A DNA stretch of 64,000 bases. Source: Thioalkalivibrio nitratireducens DSM 14787. Its GTDB lineage: Bacteria > Pseudomonadota > Gammaproteobacteria > Ectothiorhodospirales > Ectothiorhodospiraceae. A model generated the notes under the pieces. It was given only the letters and a program-made list of their open reading frames with translations. It searched no databases and was not told the DNA's origin. A program made the translations under genes and the position numbers. The stretch spans positions 2,666,001 to 2,730,000 of the forward strand of contig NC_019902.2 in the NCBI RefSeq assembly GCF_000321415.2. The letters are read 5' to 3'. This document shows positions 12,403 through 23,932 of the stretch, piece by piece; the stretch's first letter is position 1; every line of letters begins with the position of its first letter.

Positions 12403-13611
12403 ATGGCAGAGACCGAGACCATCTATATCTGGGAGGGTCTGAACAAAAAGGGGACTCGCGTAAAGGGCGAGACCCCGGCCGACAGCGAGATGCTCGCGCG
12501 CGCCGAGCTGCGCCGCAACGGGATCAACGTCCTGAAGATCCGCAAGAAACCGAAGTCCCTGTTTTCGACAAAGAAACGGATCAAACCGGTCGACATCGCC
12601 TATTTCCTGCGCCAGATGACGACGATGCTCAGTTCCGGCGTGCCGCTGGTGCAGGCCTTCGACATCGTCGGGCGGGGGCACGAAAACCCGACGATGGCCA
12701 CGCTGATCATGGACCTGAAGTCCTCGGTCGAAGGCGGCGAGACCTTCGCGGCAGCACTGGCCAAGCATCCGAGACACTTCGACGACCTGGTGATCAATCT
12801 GGTCGAGGCCGGCGAGCAGTCGGGGACGCTGGAGACCTTGCTCGACAAGGTCGCCACCTACAAGGAGAAGACGGAAAGCCTCAAGGCCAAGATCAAGAAG
12901 GCGATGTTCTACCCGGCCGCGGTGATCGTGGTTGCGATCGTCGTGACCGCGATCCTGCTGATCTTCGTGGTGCCCCAGTTCGAGGCGCTGTTCGTCGGCT
13001 TCGGCGCGGACCTGCCGGCGTTCACCCGCATGGTCGTGAACCTCTCGGAACTCGTGCAGGCGTGGTGGTGGGCCATACTCGCGGCAATGATCGCACTCGG
13101 CCTTGTCTTCATTCAGTTGCGGCGGCGATCGCCCCGGTTCAGCCGCTTCGTCGACCTCGCGGTGCTGCGGATACCTGCGATCGGGCCGATCCTGCGCAAG
13201 GCGGCGGTGGCGCGGTTCGCCCGGACGCTGTCGACGATGTTCGCGGCGGGCGTGCCGCTGGTCGAGGCGCTTCGCTCGGTCGCCGGAGCGACCGGCAACG
13301 CCCTTTACGCCGAGGCCACCGAACGGATGCGCGAGGAGACCGCGGCCGGGGCCCAGCTGCAATGGTCGATGCGCAATACCAACGTGTTCCCGAACATGGT
13401 CGTGCAGATGGTCGCAATCGGCGAGGAATCGGGCTCGCTCGACTCGATGCTCGCCAAAGTCGCCGACTTCTACGAGGAGGAAGTCGACAACGCAGTGGAC
13501 AGCCTCTCCAGCCTGCTCGAGCCGCTGATCATGGTCGTGCTCGGGGTGCTGATCGGCGGCCTGGTCATCGCGATGTACCTGCCGATCTTCATGCTGGGCC
13601 AGGTGATCTAG
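12403..13611 (+). CDS. pilC: Type IVa pilus inner-membrane platform protein PilC
   Basis: 402 aa. It starts MAETETIYIWEGLNKKGTRV and has two T2SS-F domains, about residues 70-195 and 275-395. The first contains FLRQMTTMLSSGVPLVQAF and the second FARTLSTMFAAGVPLVEALR. Three membrane helices are visible near residues 170-192, 217-238 and 375-398. It forms the platform that couples PilB and PilT to pilus assembly. It is cotranscribed with pilB. Confidence 0.97.
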   Translation: MAETETIYIWEGLNKKGTRVKGETPADSEMLARAELRRNGINVLKIRKKPKSLFSTKKRIKPVDIAYFLRQMTTMLSSGVPLVQAFDIVGRGHENPTMATLIMDLKSSVEGGETFAAALAKHPRHFDDLVINLVEAGEQSGTLETLLDKVATYKEKTESLKAKIKKAMFYPAAVIVVAIVVTAILLIFVVPQFEALFVGFGADLPAFTRMVVNLSELVQAWWWAILAAMIALGLVFIQLRRRSPRFSRFVDLAVLRIPAIGPILRKAAVARFARTLSTMFAAGVPLVEALRSVAGATGNALYAEATERMREETAAGAQLQWSMRNTNVFPNMVVQMVAIGEESGSLDSMLAKVADFYEEEVDNAVDSLSSLLEPLIMVVLGVLIGGLVIAMYLPIFMLGQVI

Positions 13612-13669
13612 TGGCGCGCGCCCGGCGCTGCCCCGGAACCGCCGAAGCTGCATTCGCGACGGTCGGCCG

Positions 13670-14524
13670 ATGATGCCCTGGTCTGAAATACCCGCCGCCT
13701 GGACGATTCCGGCGGTGGCCGTGCTCGGCCTGATCGTCGGCAGCTTTCTGAACGTGGTGATCCACCGGCTTCCGCGGATGATGCAGCGGGAGTGGGAACA
13801 GGAGGCGCGTGCGATCCTGGAACAGCCCGAGGCCCCCGAATCACCGCGCTTCGATCTCTGGTGGCCGCGCTCTCAGTGCCCTCACTGCGGCCGCGGGATC
13901 CGCGCCCGGGAGAACATCCCTGTGTTCAGCTTCCTGCTGCTGCGGGCACGCTGTCCGGGCTGCGGCGGCCGGATCTCCTGGCAATACCCGCTGGTGGAGC
14001 TGCTCACCGCCGCGCTATTCGCGGCCACCGTCTGGCACCTCGGTGCCGGTGCGGCCGGACTCGCGGCGCTGGTCTTCACCGGGATGCTGATCGCCGCGGC
14101 CGGGGTCGACGCCCGTACTACGCTGCTCCCGGACCAGCTGACGCTGCCGCTGCTCTGGCTCGGCCTGGTCGCGAACCTGTTCGGGCTGTTCACCGACCTC
14201 GAGTCCGCGGTGATCGGGGCGGTCGCCGGCTACCTGACCCTCTGGACGGTCTATCACGGCTTCCGGCTGCTGACCGGCAAGGAAGGGATGGGCTTCGGCG
14301 ACTTCAAGCTGCTCGCCGCACTCGGTGCCTGGCTCGGCTGGCAGGCGCTGCCGCTGATCCTGCTGCTCGCGTCGCTGGTGGGGGCAGTGGTCGGCATCGC
14401 GCTGATCCTGCTGCTCGGGCGCGACCGCAACGTCCCGATCCCGTTCGGCCCGTATCTGGCCGCGGCTGGCTGGCTGGCGCTGATCGGGGGCGACACCCTG
14501 ATCGCGGCCTATCTGCCGCCGTGA
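13670..14524 (+). CDS. pilD: Type IV prepilin peptidase and N-methyltransferase PilD
   Basis: 284 aa and polytopic. Two CxxC pairs (CPHC, CPGC) lie in the cytoplasmic N-terminal domain. The two catalytic aspartates of this membrane protease family are visible in GVDARTTLLPD and GMGFGDFKLLAALGAW. It cleaves and N-methylates prepilins, and often type II secretion pseudopilins. Two adjacent ATGs are possible starts. It overlaps coaE by GTGA, so the two are coupled. Confidence 0.97.
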   Translation: MMPWSEIPAAWTIPAVAVLGLIVGSFLNVVIHRLPRMMQREWEQEARAILEQPEAPESPRFDLWWPRSQCPHCGRGIRARENIPVFSFLLLRARCPGCGGRISWQYPLVELLTAALFAATVWHLGAGAAGLAALVFTGMLIAAAGVDARTTLLPDQLTLPLLWLGLVANLFGLFTDLESAVIGAVAGYLTLWTVYHGFRLLTGKEGMGFGDFKLLAALGAWLGWQALPLILLLASLVGAVVGIALILLLGRDRNVPIPFGPYLAAAGWLALIGGDTLIAAYLPP

Positions 14525-15153
14525 CCGTACTCCGGGTCGGCCTGACCGGTGGCATCGGCAGCGGCAAGACGCGGGTCGCGGCGCTGTTCGAAGCGCTCGG
14601 CACACCGGTGATCGACACCGACCGGCTCTCCCGCGAGACCCTGGCACCCGGCCAGCCGCTGCTGGAGCGGATCTTCCGCGAGTTCGGCAGCGGGCTGCGC
14701 CGCGCGGACGGCGGTCTGGACCGGGCGGCACTGCGCCAGCGCATCTTCGCCGACCCGACGCTGCGCGCACGGCTCGAGGCCATCACCCATCCGGCGATCG
14801 GCGAAGCCATGGAACAGCGGATCGCCGCATTGCCCGAATCGGCCGCCTACGTGGTACTGGTGATCCCGTTGCTGCTGGAGGCGGGCTGGCAGGACCGGGT
14901 CGACCGGATCCTGGTGGTCGACTGTCCCGAGGAGGTGCAGGTACAGCGGGTCATGGGGCGGGATCGCGTCGATGCCGACGCTGCGTGGACAATGGTCCGC
15001 AGCCAGGCGGCGCGACAGGCGCGGCTGCGCGCGGCCGACGACCGGATCGACAACAGCCGGCCGGACCGACTCGCAGCGCTCGAGCGCCGGGTGCGGGAAC
15101 TCGACCGGATCTATCGGGCCGCGGCACGGCGCGTCGCCGGCGCCACCCGATGA
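14521..15153 (+). CDS. coaE: Dephospho-CoA kinase
   Basis: 210 aa from GTG 14521, which overlaps the pilD stop. The P-loop is GLTGGIGSGKT (residues 7-17), followed by the CoaE blocks VIDTDRLSRE and THPAIGEAM. It carries out the last step of coenzyme A synthesis, phosphorylating the 3'-OH of dephospho-CoA. The pilD-coaE-zapD order is conserved in gammaproteobacteria. Length matches E. coli CoaE (206). Confidence 0.97.
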   Translation: MTVLRVGLTGGIGSGKTRVAALFEALGTPVIDTDRLSRETLAPGQPLLERIFREFGSGLRRADGGLDRAALRQRIFADPTLRARLEAITHPAIGEAMEQRIAALPESAAYVVLVIPLLLEAGWQDRVDRILVVDCPEEVQVQRVMGRDRVDADAAWTMVRSQAARQARLRAADDRIDNSRPDRLAALERRVRELDRIYRAAARRVAGATR

Positions 15154-15204
15154 CCGTGTCTTGACCGACTTCGCAGGTTTGGCCGGGACGGGTGGAAATG
15201 CACC

Positions 15205-16023
15205 GTGGACATGTTCGATACTGGGCCGCCATTCGCCGGACTGGATGCTTTGACTGAATCCACACTGACATTCGAGCAACCATTGCACGAGCGCGTGCGC
15301 CTGCTGCTGCGCATGGAGACGCTGATCGAACGCTTCCGTCAGGCCAGCCTGGACGGCCGGGACTTCGACCACCACCATGCCCTGATGGTGCTGGTCGACA
15401 TCTATTCCCTGGCTGGCCGTGTGGACGTGAAACGCGAACTGATGGGCGAGATCGAGCGCCAGATCGCGAACCTGAACCGGCTGGCGACACAGCCCGGCGT
15501 CGACCAGGAACGCCTGACACTGACGATGCAGGGGCAGCGGCGGCTGCTCGGCCGGCTCGAGGACCAGGTCGGTGCACTCGACCAGCGCATCAAGGGCAAC
15601 GAATTCTTCACCAGCATACGACAACGGACGGCGCTCCCCGGCGGCGCCTGCGACTTCGACCTCCCAATCTATCACTACTGGCTGTCACAGCCTGCAGCCG
15701 CCCGCGAAGCGCTGCTGCTCGAGTGGTTCCAGCCGCTGGACACCGTCGCTGAGGCCATCACCCAGGTGCTCACTTTCATGCGCGCGGCCGGGGCACCGCG
15801 CCACGTGACCGGACACGACGGCTATTATGAGCAGTCCCTGGACACGAACTATGCGTGGCAGCTGATCCGGGTTTCGGTGGCGGCCGACCTGCAGTGCTAT
15901 CCAGAGATCAGCGCCGGGCGCCAGCGTTTCACCGTCCGCTTCCTGGATCCGGGCGATTTCCACGAACGGCCGCGGATCGTCGCGCGCGACATCCCGTTCC
16001 AGCTGACCTGCTGCGCGATCTGA
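15205..16023 (+). CDS. zapD: Cell division protein ZapD
   Basis: 272 aa from a GTG start with GGTGGA upstream; an ATG at 15211 is the alternative. The body TLTFEQPLHERVRLLLRMET followed by LIERF is characteristic of ZapD/YacF, which bundles FtsZ filaments through their C-terminal tail. About 18 residues precede the region homologous to the E. coli N-terminus. The usual small partner yacG does not follow; the next gene is convergent. Confidence 0.93.
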   Translation: MDMFDTGPPFAGLDALTESTLTFEQPLHERVRLLLRMETLIERFRQASLDGRDFDHHHALMVLVDIYSLAGRVDVKRELMGEIERQIANLNRLATQPGVDQERLTLTMQGQRRLLGRLEDQVGALDQRIKGNEFFTSIRQRTALPGGACDFDLPIYHYWLSQPAAAREALLLEWFQPLDTVAEAITQVLTFMRAAGAPRHVTGHDGYYEQSLDTNYAWQLIRVSVAADLQCYPEISAGRQRFTVRFLDPGDFHERPRIVARDIPFQLTCCAI

Positions 16024-16064
16024 TCCGGCCGGCGGATGCCGGTGCGGTCACACCCGGGCGATCG

Positions 16065-17063
16065 TCAGGCGCGAGGTTCCGGCAGCAGCCCCCGAATCGC
16101 CGCAATTCCCTGCGCCCCCAGCGCGCGCACTGCGGGCAGATTCTCCGGGGTCATCCCCCCGAGCGCATACATCGGGCAGCTGGCCTCGGCACGCAGCGCC
16201 GTGAACGCCGGAAACCCGAGGGGCCGCGCACCCGGATGGGTACGTGTCGACCGCACCGGGGCAACGACCACGAAGTCGACCGGCAGCGCCATGGCCCGCA
16301 GCAGACCCTCGCGATCATGCACCGACGCCGACAGCCAGCCCTCGCGGCTGGGACGCGCCCGCAGGGACCGCAGGCGCCGTTCCGTCAGGTGCCAGCCGGT
16401 CGGCGGCAGACGGTCCAGCCAGTCTTCGGGCGCGTTCACCAGCGTTTCCACGCGATGCCGCGCCGCGACCTCCAGCAACCGGCGCGCATAGTCCAGGAAC
16501 GCTTCGCGATCCAGACCCGGAGCACGAATCTGCAACAGCCGGATCGCGTTCGCGATGATGCCCTGCTCCACTCGCCCGACACAATCCGCGATCTGCACCG
16601 GGGAAGGCGGCGCGGGGGAAACCAGGTAGGTTTCGGGCAGACGCGCGGCGTTCACGATCGCCCGGCTCGCGGCCGGGAACGCGAACTCCGCGAGCGCCTC
16701 GGGGCGAACCCAGCGCAGCGGCTGGCCCTCGCGCGCCACGACGGCATCGTTCCAGCAGTCGACCCGAAACACTCGCAGTTCCACGCGCCGGTCCGGGTAA
16801 CGGTGGGGGATTACGAGCGTCTCTACCGCGTCGAGCACACCGATCCCGAGTTCCTCCCGCAACTCCCGGTCCAGCGCGGTCCCTGCCGGCTCCCCCGGCG
16901 CACACTTGCCGCCGGGAAATTCCCAGAGACCCCCGAGATGCGTATCCCGGCCACGCCGGGTAATCAGCACCCGACCGTCCGTGTCGCGCAGCAGACCCAC
17001 CGCTATGCGCAGTTCAGGAACGGTAGTCGGCGTTGATCCGGACGTAGTCGTAGGAGAAGTCAC
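16065..17063 (-). CDS. Nudix hydrolase (MutT-type) fused to a ThiE/TenI-like domain
   Basis: 332 aa. Residues 15-145 form a MutT-like Nudix domain. Its Nudix box (about 52-74) keeps the G-x5-E-x7-REL-x-EE-x-G pattern and ends RELREELGI. Residues 150-330 resemble thiamine-phosphate synthase/TenI (GGMTPENLPAVRALGAQGIA). The N-terminal part probably removes 8-oxo-dGTP; the role of the second domain is unclear. This fusion, beside argJ and secA, is known in gammaproteobacteria. The start is uncertain: GTG 17063 overlaps argJ by 50 nt and I see no strong RBS. Confidence 0.85.
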   Translation of the reverse strand: MTSPTTTSGSTPTTVPELRIAVGLLRDTDGRVLITRRGRDTHLGGLWEFPGGKCAPGEPAGTALDRELREELGIGVLDAVETLVIPHRYPDRRVELRVFRVDCWNDAVVAREGQPLRWVRPEALAEFAFPAASRAIVNAARLPETYLVSPAPPSPVQIADCVGRVEQGIIANAIRLLQIRAPGLDREAFLDYARRLLEVAARHRVETLVNAPEDWLDRLPPTGWHLTERRLRSLRARPSREGWLSASVHDREGLLRAMALPVDFVVVAPVRSTRTHPGARPLGFPAFTALRAEASCPMYALGGMTPENLPAVRALGAQGIAAIRGLLPEPRA

Positions 17064-18225
17064 AGGTGTACTTGCGGTAACCGGCAGCGCCCCGGCCGAG
17101 GTCGATCACGATGTCCAGTTCCGCCTCGGCAAACGCCTGCTGCCCGGCTGCCTCGGTATAACCCGGCGCACGGCTGCCGGCGGCGACGATTTCCACACCG
17201 TTCACGGTGATGCGAACGCGCTCGATCTCGAAATCCGGGACGCCGGCGCGCCCGACCGCAGCCAGGATCCGGCCCCAGTTCGGATCCGAAGCGAACAGCG
17301 CGGTCTTCACCAGCGGCGACAGCGCCACCGTTTCCGCAACGCGTTGGGCTTCGCCGGCGTCGCGCCCGCCCCGCACCGAGACGCGGACGAACTTGGTCGC
17401 GCCCTCGCCGTCGCGCACGATCGCTTCGGCCAGCTCGAGACAGAGCGACTGCAGCGCGCCGGCAAAGGCATTCAGGTCGTCCTCACTCTCCGGCTGCACG
17501 CCGCTGGCGCCGCTGGCCACACAGACCAGGGCATCGTTCGTGGAGGTATCCCCGTCGACCGTGATCGCATTGAAACTGTCCGCGGCCGCACGAACCAGCA
17601 TCCAGCGCAGCAGGTCGGGAGGGATTTCCGCGTCGGTCCCGACAAATGCGAGCATGGTGGCCATATCCGGGTGGACCATCCCCGATCCCTTGGCAATCCC
17701 GGTCAGCGTCACGGCACCCCCGGCGAGTTCCACCCTTCGGCTGCCGCCCTTCAGCACGGTATCGGTGGTCATGATCGCCCGCGCCGCGTCGAGCCAGGCA
17801 TCCTCGCGCAGGGCGTCCACGAGGTCGGGCAACGCATCCTCGATCCGGTGTACCGGCAGGGGCTCACCGATCACGCCGGTCGAGAACGGCAGCACCGCAT
17901 GTGCCTCGCCTTGCGTCTGGCGGGCGACCGCCTTGCAGCACTGCCGGGCCGCCGACAGCCCTTCGGATCCCGTGCCGGCGTTGGCATTGCCGGAATTGAT
18001 CAGCAGCCAGCGCGCGCGCGCGCCGGCGAGGTGTTCCTTCGCGACCCGAACCGGCGCGGCGCTGAAGGCATTGGTGGTGAACAGTGCCGCGACCGCGGCC
18101 TGCGGACCGGCATCGATCAGCACCAGGTCATAGCGGCCCGGGTAGCGGATGCCGGCGGCAGCCGCCGCGAGACGGATACCGGGGACCGGGGCGAGCCGGT
18201 CGGGTGCCTGCAGTGCGACGGCCAT
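17014..18225 (-). CDS. argJ: Bifunctional ornithine acetyltransferase / N-acetylglutamate synthase
   Basis: 403 aa. The self-cleavage region GIAKGSGMVHPDMATML contains the conserved Ala-Thr pair at which ArgJ splits into alpha and beta chains; the new N-terminal Thr is the nucleophile. It recycles acetyl groups from N-acetylornithine to glutamate in arginine synthesis. GAGG lies eight bases before ATG 18225. It is nine bases downstream of secA, so they are probably cotranscribed. Confidence 0.96.
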   Translation of the reverse strand: MAVALQAPDRLAPVPGIRLAAAAAGIRYPGRYDLVLIDAGPQAAVAALFTTNAFSAAPVRVAKEHLAGARARWLLINSGNANAGTGSEGLSAARQCCKAVARQTQGEAHAVLPFSTGVIGEPLPVHRIEDALPDLVDALREDAWLDAARAIMTTDTVLKGGSRRVELAGGAVTLTGIAKGSGMVHPDMATMLAFVGTDAEIPPDLLRWMLVRAAADSFNAITVDGDTSTNDALVCVASGASGVQPESEDDLNAFAGALQSLCLELAEAIVRDGEGATKFVRVSVRGGRDAGEAQRVAETVALSPLVKTALFASDPNWGRILAAVGRAGVPDFEIERVRITVNGVEIVAAGSRAPGYTEAAGQQAFAEAELDIVIDLGRGAAGYRKYTCDFSYDYVRINADYRS

Positions 18226-18234
18226 GCGCGGACC

Positions 18235-21027
<2,793 letters not shown>

Positions 21028-21155
21028 GAGAACCCGCGGGACAATGCAGTGAAAGCTGGATAGGATAAACCATCCTGGGATCGACTGCCCGCCGGACGCG
21101 CCGGCGCGCGCACGCGGGACCGGTCGCGGCCCAACCCCATGTCCCGGAGGCGGAA

Positions 21156-21650
21156 ATGCCCATGCACGGCAACCCGGAAGAGCCTCGTGAACGCCGGTCG
21201 GCTCCCCGGCCGCTCGCCCGGTACATCCATCCCGCCTGGAGCCGGCGGTCACAGACCGATGCCGGGCTGGAACGGGATCTCGCGGGCCTGCTCGGAGCGC
21301 AGCTGTCACGCGGGCTGGTCCGCGTGAGCCTGAACGAGGACACCCTGATTCTGGCCTGCCGGGACCGCGGCACCGCGACCGAACTGCGCTTCCTGCAGCG
21401 TGACATCCGCAAGACCCTCGCGGCCGCCGGGCGGCCCGCGATCGGCGCGGTGCGTGTCGTGTTCTCCGGGACGCAGTTCCAGGCTGCTGCGGCGCCCCGG
21501 GAGTCCGGCTCGGTTGACCGGGTCATCCCGGCCGCCGCACGTCAGGCACTCCAGAGCGCTGCCGCCGGGATCGCGGATCCGCGACTCGCCGAAGCGCTGC
21601 GCAGGCTGGCGCGTGCAGGGACGCGGACTAACCGGTCAGGGTCTGGGTGA
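21156..21650 (+). CDS. dciA: DciA-like protein (DUF721)
   Basis: 164 aa from ATG 21156, with GGAGG five bases upstream. The core LIHP-type basic N-terminus and [20 protein letters not shown], then LRFLQRDI, fit the DUF721 fold linked to DciA, which helps load the replicative helicase DnaB. It occupies the conserved site between secA and lpxC. A flexible Ala/Arg-rich C-terminal tail follows residue 115. Its 3' end overlaps lpxC by 23 bp convergently. Family assignment rests on fold-like pattern and synteny. Confidence 0.75.
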   Translation: MPMHGNPEEPRERRSAPRPLARYIHPAWSRRSQTDAGLERDLAGLLGAQLSRGLVRVSLNEDTLILACRDRGTATELRFLQRDIRKTLAAAGRPAIGAVRVVFSGTQFQAAAAPRESGSVDRVIPAAARQALQSAAAGIADPRLAEALRRLARAGTRTNRSGSG

Positions 21651-22548
21651 GCTGCCCGAACGAGATCGGCAGGGGCTGGGAATCGTCCTCGAAGGTCACC
21701 AGTTCCCAGGCATCCCGATCCCGCTTCAGGCGCCGGATCAGCTGGTTGTTCAATGCATGGCCCGACTTGTGTCCGGTAAAGGCCCCGATCAGGCTGTGTC
21801 CCAACAGATAGAGATCGCCCACGACATCCAGAATCTTGTGCTTCACGAGCTCGTTCTCGTAGCGGAGCCCGTCCTCATTCAGGATCTTGAAGTCGTCCAG
21901 CACGATCGCGTTGTCCAGGCTTCCGCCCAGCGCGAGCTGGTTGGCCCGCAGCGCCTCGATGTCGCGCATGAAGCCAAACGTACGGGCGCGGGACACCTCG
22001 CGCACGAACGAAGTGGAGGAGAAATCGAGCTCGGCTCGCTGGCTGCCGCTGGTGAACATCGGGTGCTCGAAATCGATGCAGAAGCCGACCTTGAACCCCT
22101 CGTAGGGATCGAACCGTACCCACTTGTCACCATCATGGAGCTCGACCGAGCGGTGGATGCGGATGAACTTCTTCGGCGCATCCTGCTCCTGCAAACCTGC
22201 GGACTGGAGCAGGAACACGAACGGACCCGCGCTGCCGTCCATGATCGGCACCTCGGGGGCGCTCACGTCGACGTGCAGGTTGTCGATCCCGAGCCCGGCC
22301 ACGGCGGACAGCAGGTGTTCCACGGTGGAAACCCGGGTATCGCCACTCACCAGCGTGGTGGACAGGCGCGTGTCGCCCACGTTTTCGGCGGTGGCCTGAA
22401 TCGAGACCGGAGGGTCGAGGTCCGTACGGTGGAAGACGACGCCGGTGTTGGCGGCCGCGGGGCGCAGGGTCAGGGTGACCTTTTCACCGGTGTGCAGGCC
22501 GACGCCCGTCGCGCGAATGCTGTTCTTCAGCGTTCTCTGTCTGACCAA
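21628..22548 (-). CDS. lpxC: UDP-3-O-acyl-N-acetylglucosamine deacetylase
   Basis: 306 aa (E. coli 305) from TTG 22548 with GGAG ten bases upstream; earlier in-frame codons are not conserved. Zinc ligands are His78 in STVEHLL and the later H-x3-D of [19 protein letters not shown] matches the family. It is the committed step of lipid A synthesis. It follows ftsZ as in E. coli, with its own leader (hairpin and candidate promoter). Confidence 0.96.
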   Translation of the reverse strand: MVRQRTLKNSIRATGVGLHTGEKVTLTLRPAAANTGVVFHRTDLDPPVSIQATAENVGDTRLSTTLVSGDTRVSTVEHLLSAVAGLGIDNLHVDVSAPEVPIMDGSAGPFVFLLQSAGLQEQDAPKKFIRIHRSVELHDGDKWVRFDPYEGFKVGFCIDFEHPMFTSGSQRAELDFSSTSFVREVSRARTFGFMRDIEALRANQLALGGSLDNAIVLDDFKILNEDGLRYENELVKHKILDVVGDLYLLGHSLIGAFTGHKSGHALNNQLIRRLKRDRDAWELVTFEDDSQPLPISFGQLTQTLTG

Positions 22549-22577
22549 CGCTCGATCACTCCAGGGCAGGGGCCGGC

Positions 22578-22608
22578 GCCTGGGCCCGGATGCGTTCCGG
22601 ACCCAGGC
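22578..22608 (-). promoter_or_regulatory. 13-bp hairpin in the ftsZ-lpxC spacer
   Basis: Arms GCCTGGGTCCGGA and TCCGGGCCCAGGC pair over 13 bp with one G-T and a 5-nt loop. It lies 29 nt before the lpxC start, downstream of a candidate lpxC promoter, so it would sit in the lpxC 5' leader. There is no T-tract. It could protect, attenuate or regulate lpxC mRNA, or mark the end of the dcw transcript. Confidence 0.5.
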
Positions 22609-22628
22609 CTGCACACAACGATGACGGC

Positions 22629-22637
22629 ATTATTGCA
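22629..22637 (-). promoter_or_regulatory. Candidate extended -10 promoter for lpxC
   Basis: On the minus strand TGCAATAAT matches an extended -10 element (TGn plus AATAAT). No good -35 element is present at 17 bp. It would give a leader of about 70 nt containing the 13-bp hairpin. Confidence 0.4.
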
Positions 22638-22695
22638 GGAATCCGCTCACCCTGCATAGACGACCCCGATCCATGGGTATGATCGGCCACCCCTG

Positions 22696-23853
22696 TCAAT
22701 CGGCCTGCTTGCGCAGAAACGCCGGGATATCCAGCACGTCGATCCCGGTCTGGCCCGCGTAGTCGACTGCCTCGGTCTCGCCGCGGCGCAGCGCCGTGGG
22801 ACGCTCCAGGCTCTCCAGATCCGAACCCACGACACGCCGTGGCGGTGCATCGACGACCCGCACGTTGGGCCGCTCCTGCTGCACGGGCTTGACCGGGCTG
22901 CCCAGACCGGTTGCGACCAGGGTCACCCGCAGTTCGTCCTGCATCTCGGGATCGATCACGGTACCGACGACGACGGTTGCATCCTCGGATGCGAGCATCT
23001 TGACCGCCTCGCCGACTTCCTCGAACTCGCCGATGCCGACGTCGAGTCCTCCGGTCACGTTGACCAGGATGCCGCGCGCCCCGGAGATGTCGATGTCCTC
23101 GAGCAGCGGACTCGCGATCGCGGCTTCGGCCGCCTGGCGGGCGCGATCCTCGCCATGTCCGGCACCGGTCCCCATCATCGCCATGCCCATCTCGCGCATC
23201 ACGTTGCGCACGTCGGCGAAGTCGACGTTGATCAGGCCCGGGCGTGTGATCAGTTCGGAGATCCCCTGGACCGCACCGAACAGCACGTCGTTCGCGGCCT
23301 TGAACGCGTCCAGCAGGCTGGTGTTCTTGCCCAGCACCGAGAGGAGTTTCTCGTTCGGGATCGTGATCAACGAGTCGACCTGCTCGGTCAGCGCCTTGAT
23401 CCCGGACATGGCCACCTGCATGCGCTTCTTGCCCTCGAACGGGAAAGGCTTGGTGACGACCGCGACGGTCAGAATCCCCATCTCCTTCGCGAGCTGCGCG
23501 ACTACCGGGGCCGCCCCGGTTCCGGTGCCGCCCCCCATGCCTGCGGTGATGAAGACCATGTCCGCGCCCTGCAGCAGTTCCTGAACCCGTTCCCGGTCCT
23601 CCAGCGCCGCCTCGCGTCCGACCGCCGGGTCGGCCCCGGCGCCCAGTCCCTTGGTAATGTCGCTGCCCAGTTGCAGCAGTGTTTTCGCACCCAGGCTCTT
23701 CAGCGCCTGCGCATCGGTGTTTGCGCAGATGAAGTCGACACCCTCGAGCTGGGAATAGACCATGTGCTGGACGGCATTGCCGCCCCCTCCACCGACTCCG
23801 ATGACCTTGATCGTCGCGCTTTGGGTAAAGGTATCCATCAGTTCGAACGTCAT
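22696..23853 (-). CDS. ftsZ: Cell division GTPase FtsZ
   Basis: 385 aa from ATG 23853 with AGGAGG eight bases upstream. The tubulin signature GGGTGTG is at residues 108-114; the GTPase domain is 12-310. A short linker leads to the conserved C-terminal peptide DIPAFLRKQAD, which binds FtsA, ZipA and ZapD. It polymerises into the Z-ring. It follows ftsA across a 79-nt gap with a hairpin, so separate control is possible. Confidence 0.98.
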   Translation of the reverse strand: MTFELMDTFTQSATIKVIGVGGGGGNAVQHMVYSQLEGVDFICANTDAQALKSLGAKTLLQLGSDITKGLGAGADPAVGREAALEDRERVQELLQGADMVFITAGMGGGTGTGAAPVVAQLAKEMGILTVAVVTKPFPFEGKKRMQVAMSGIKALTEQVDSLITIPNEKLLSVLGKNTSLLDAFKAANDVLFGAVQGISELITRPGLINVDFADVRNVMREMGMAMMGTGAGHGEDRARQAAEAAIASPLLEDIDISGARGILVNVTGGLDVGIGEFEEVGEAVKMLASEDATVVVGTVIDPEMQDELRVTLVATGLGSPVKPVQQERPNVRVVDAPPRRVVGSDLESLERPTALRRGETEAVDYAGQTGIDVLDIPAFLRKQAD

Positions 23854-23896
23854 GGTTGTGTCCTCCTGTTGCATATTGGCATCAGCGTGCAACTAC

Positions 23897-23920
23897 CCGG
23901 TCGGCGAGCGGGCCGACCGG
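23897..23920 (-). promoter_or_regulatory. 9-bp hairpin between ftsA and ftsZ
   Basis: Perfect arms CCGGTCGGC and GCCGACCGG with a 6-nt loop, just after the ftsA stop and 43 nt before the ftsZ start. No T-tract. It may stabilise or process the mRNA so that ftsZ is expressed more than ftsA; this is inference. Confidence 0.4.
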
Positions 23921-23932
23921 CCTCCCCCCGGG

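Noticed and set aside
16024-16064. Search for yacG after zapD
   Set aside because: Only 41 nt separate zapD from the convergent Nudix/ThiE gene, with no small cysteine-rich frame present.
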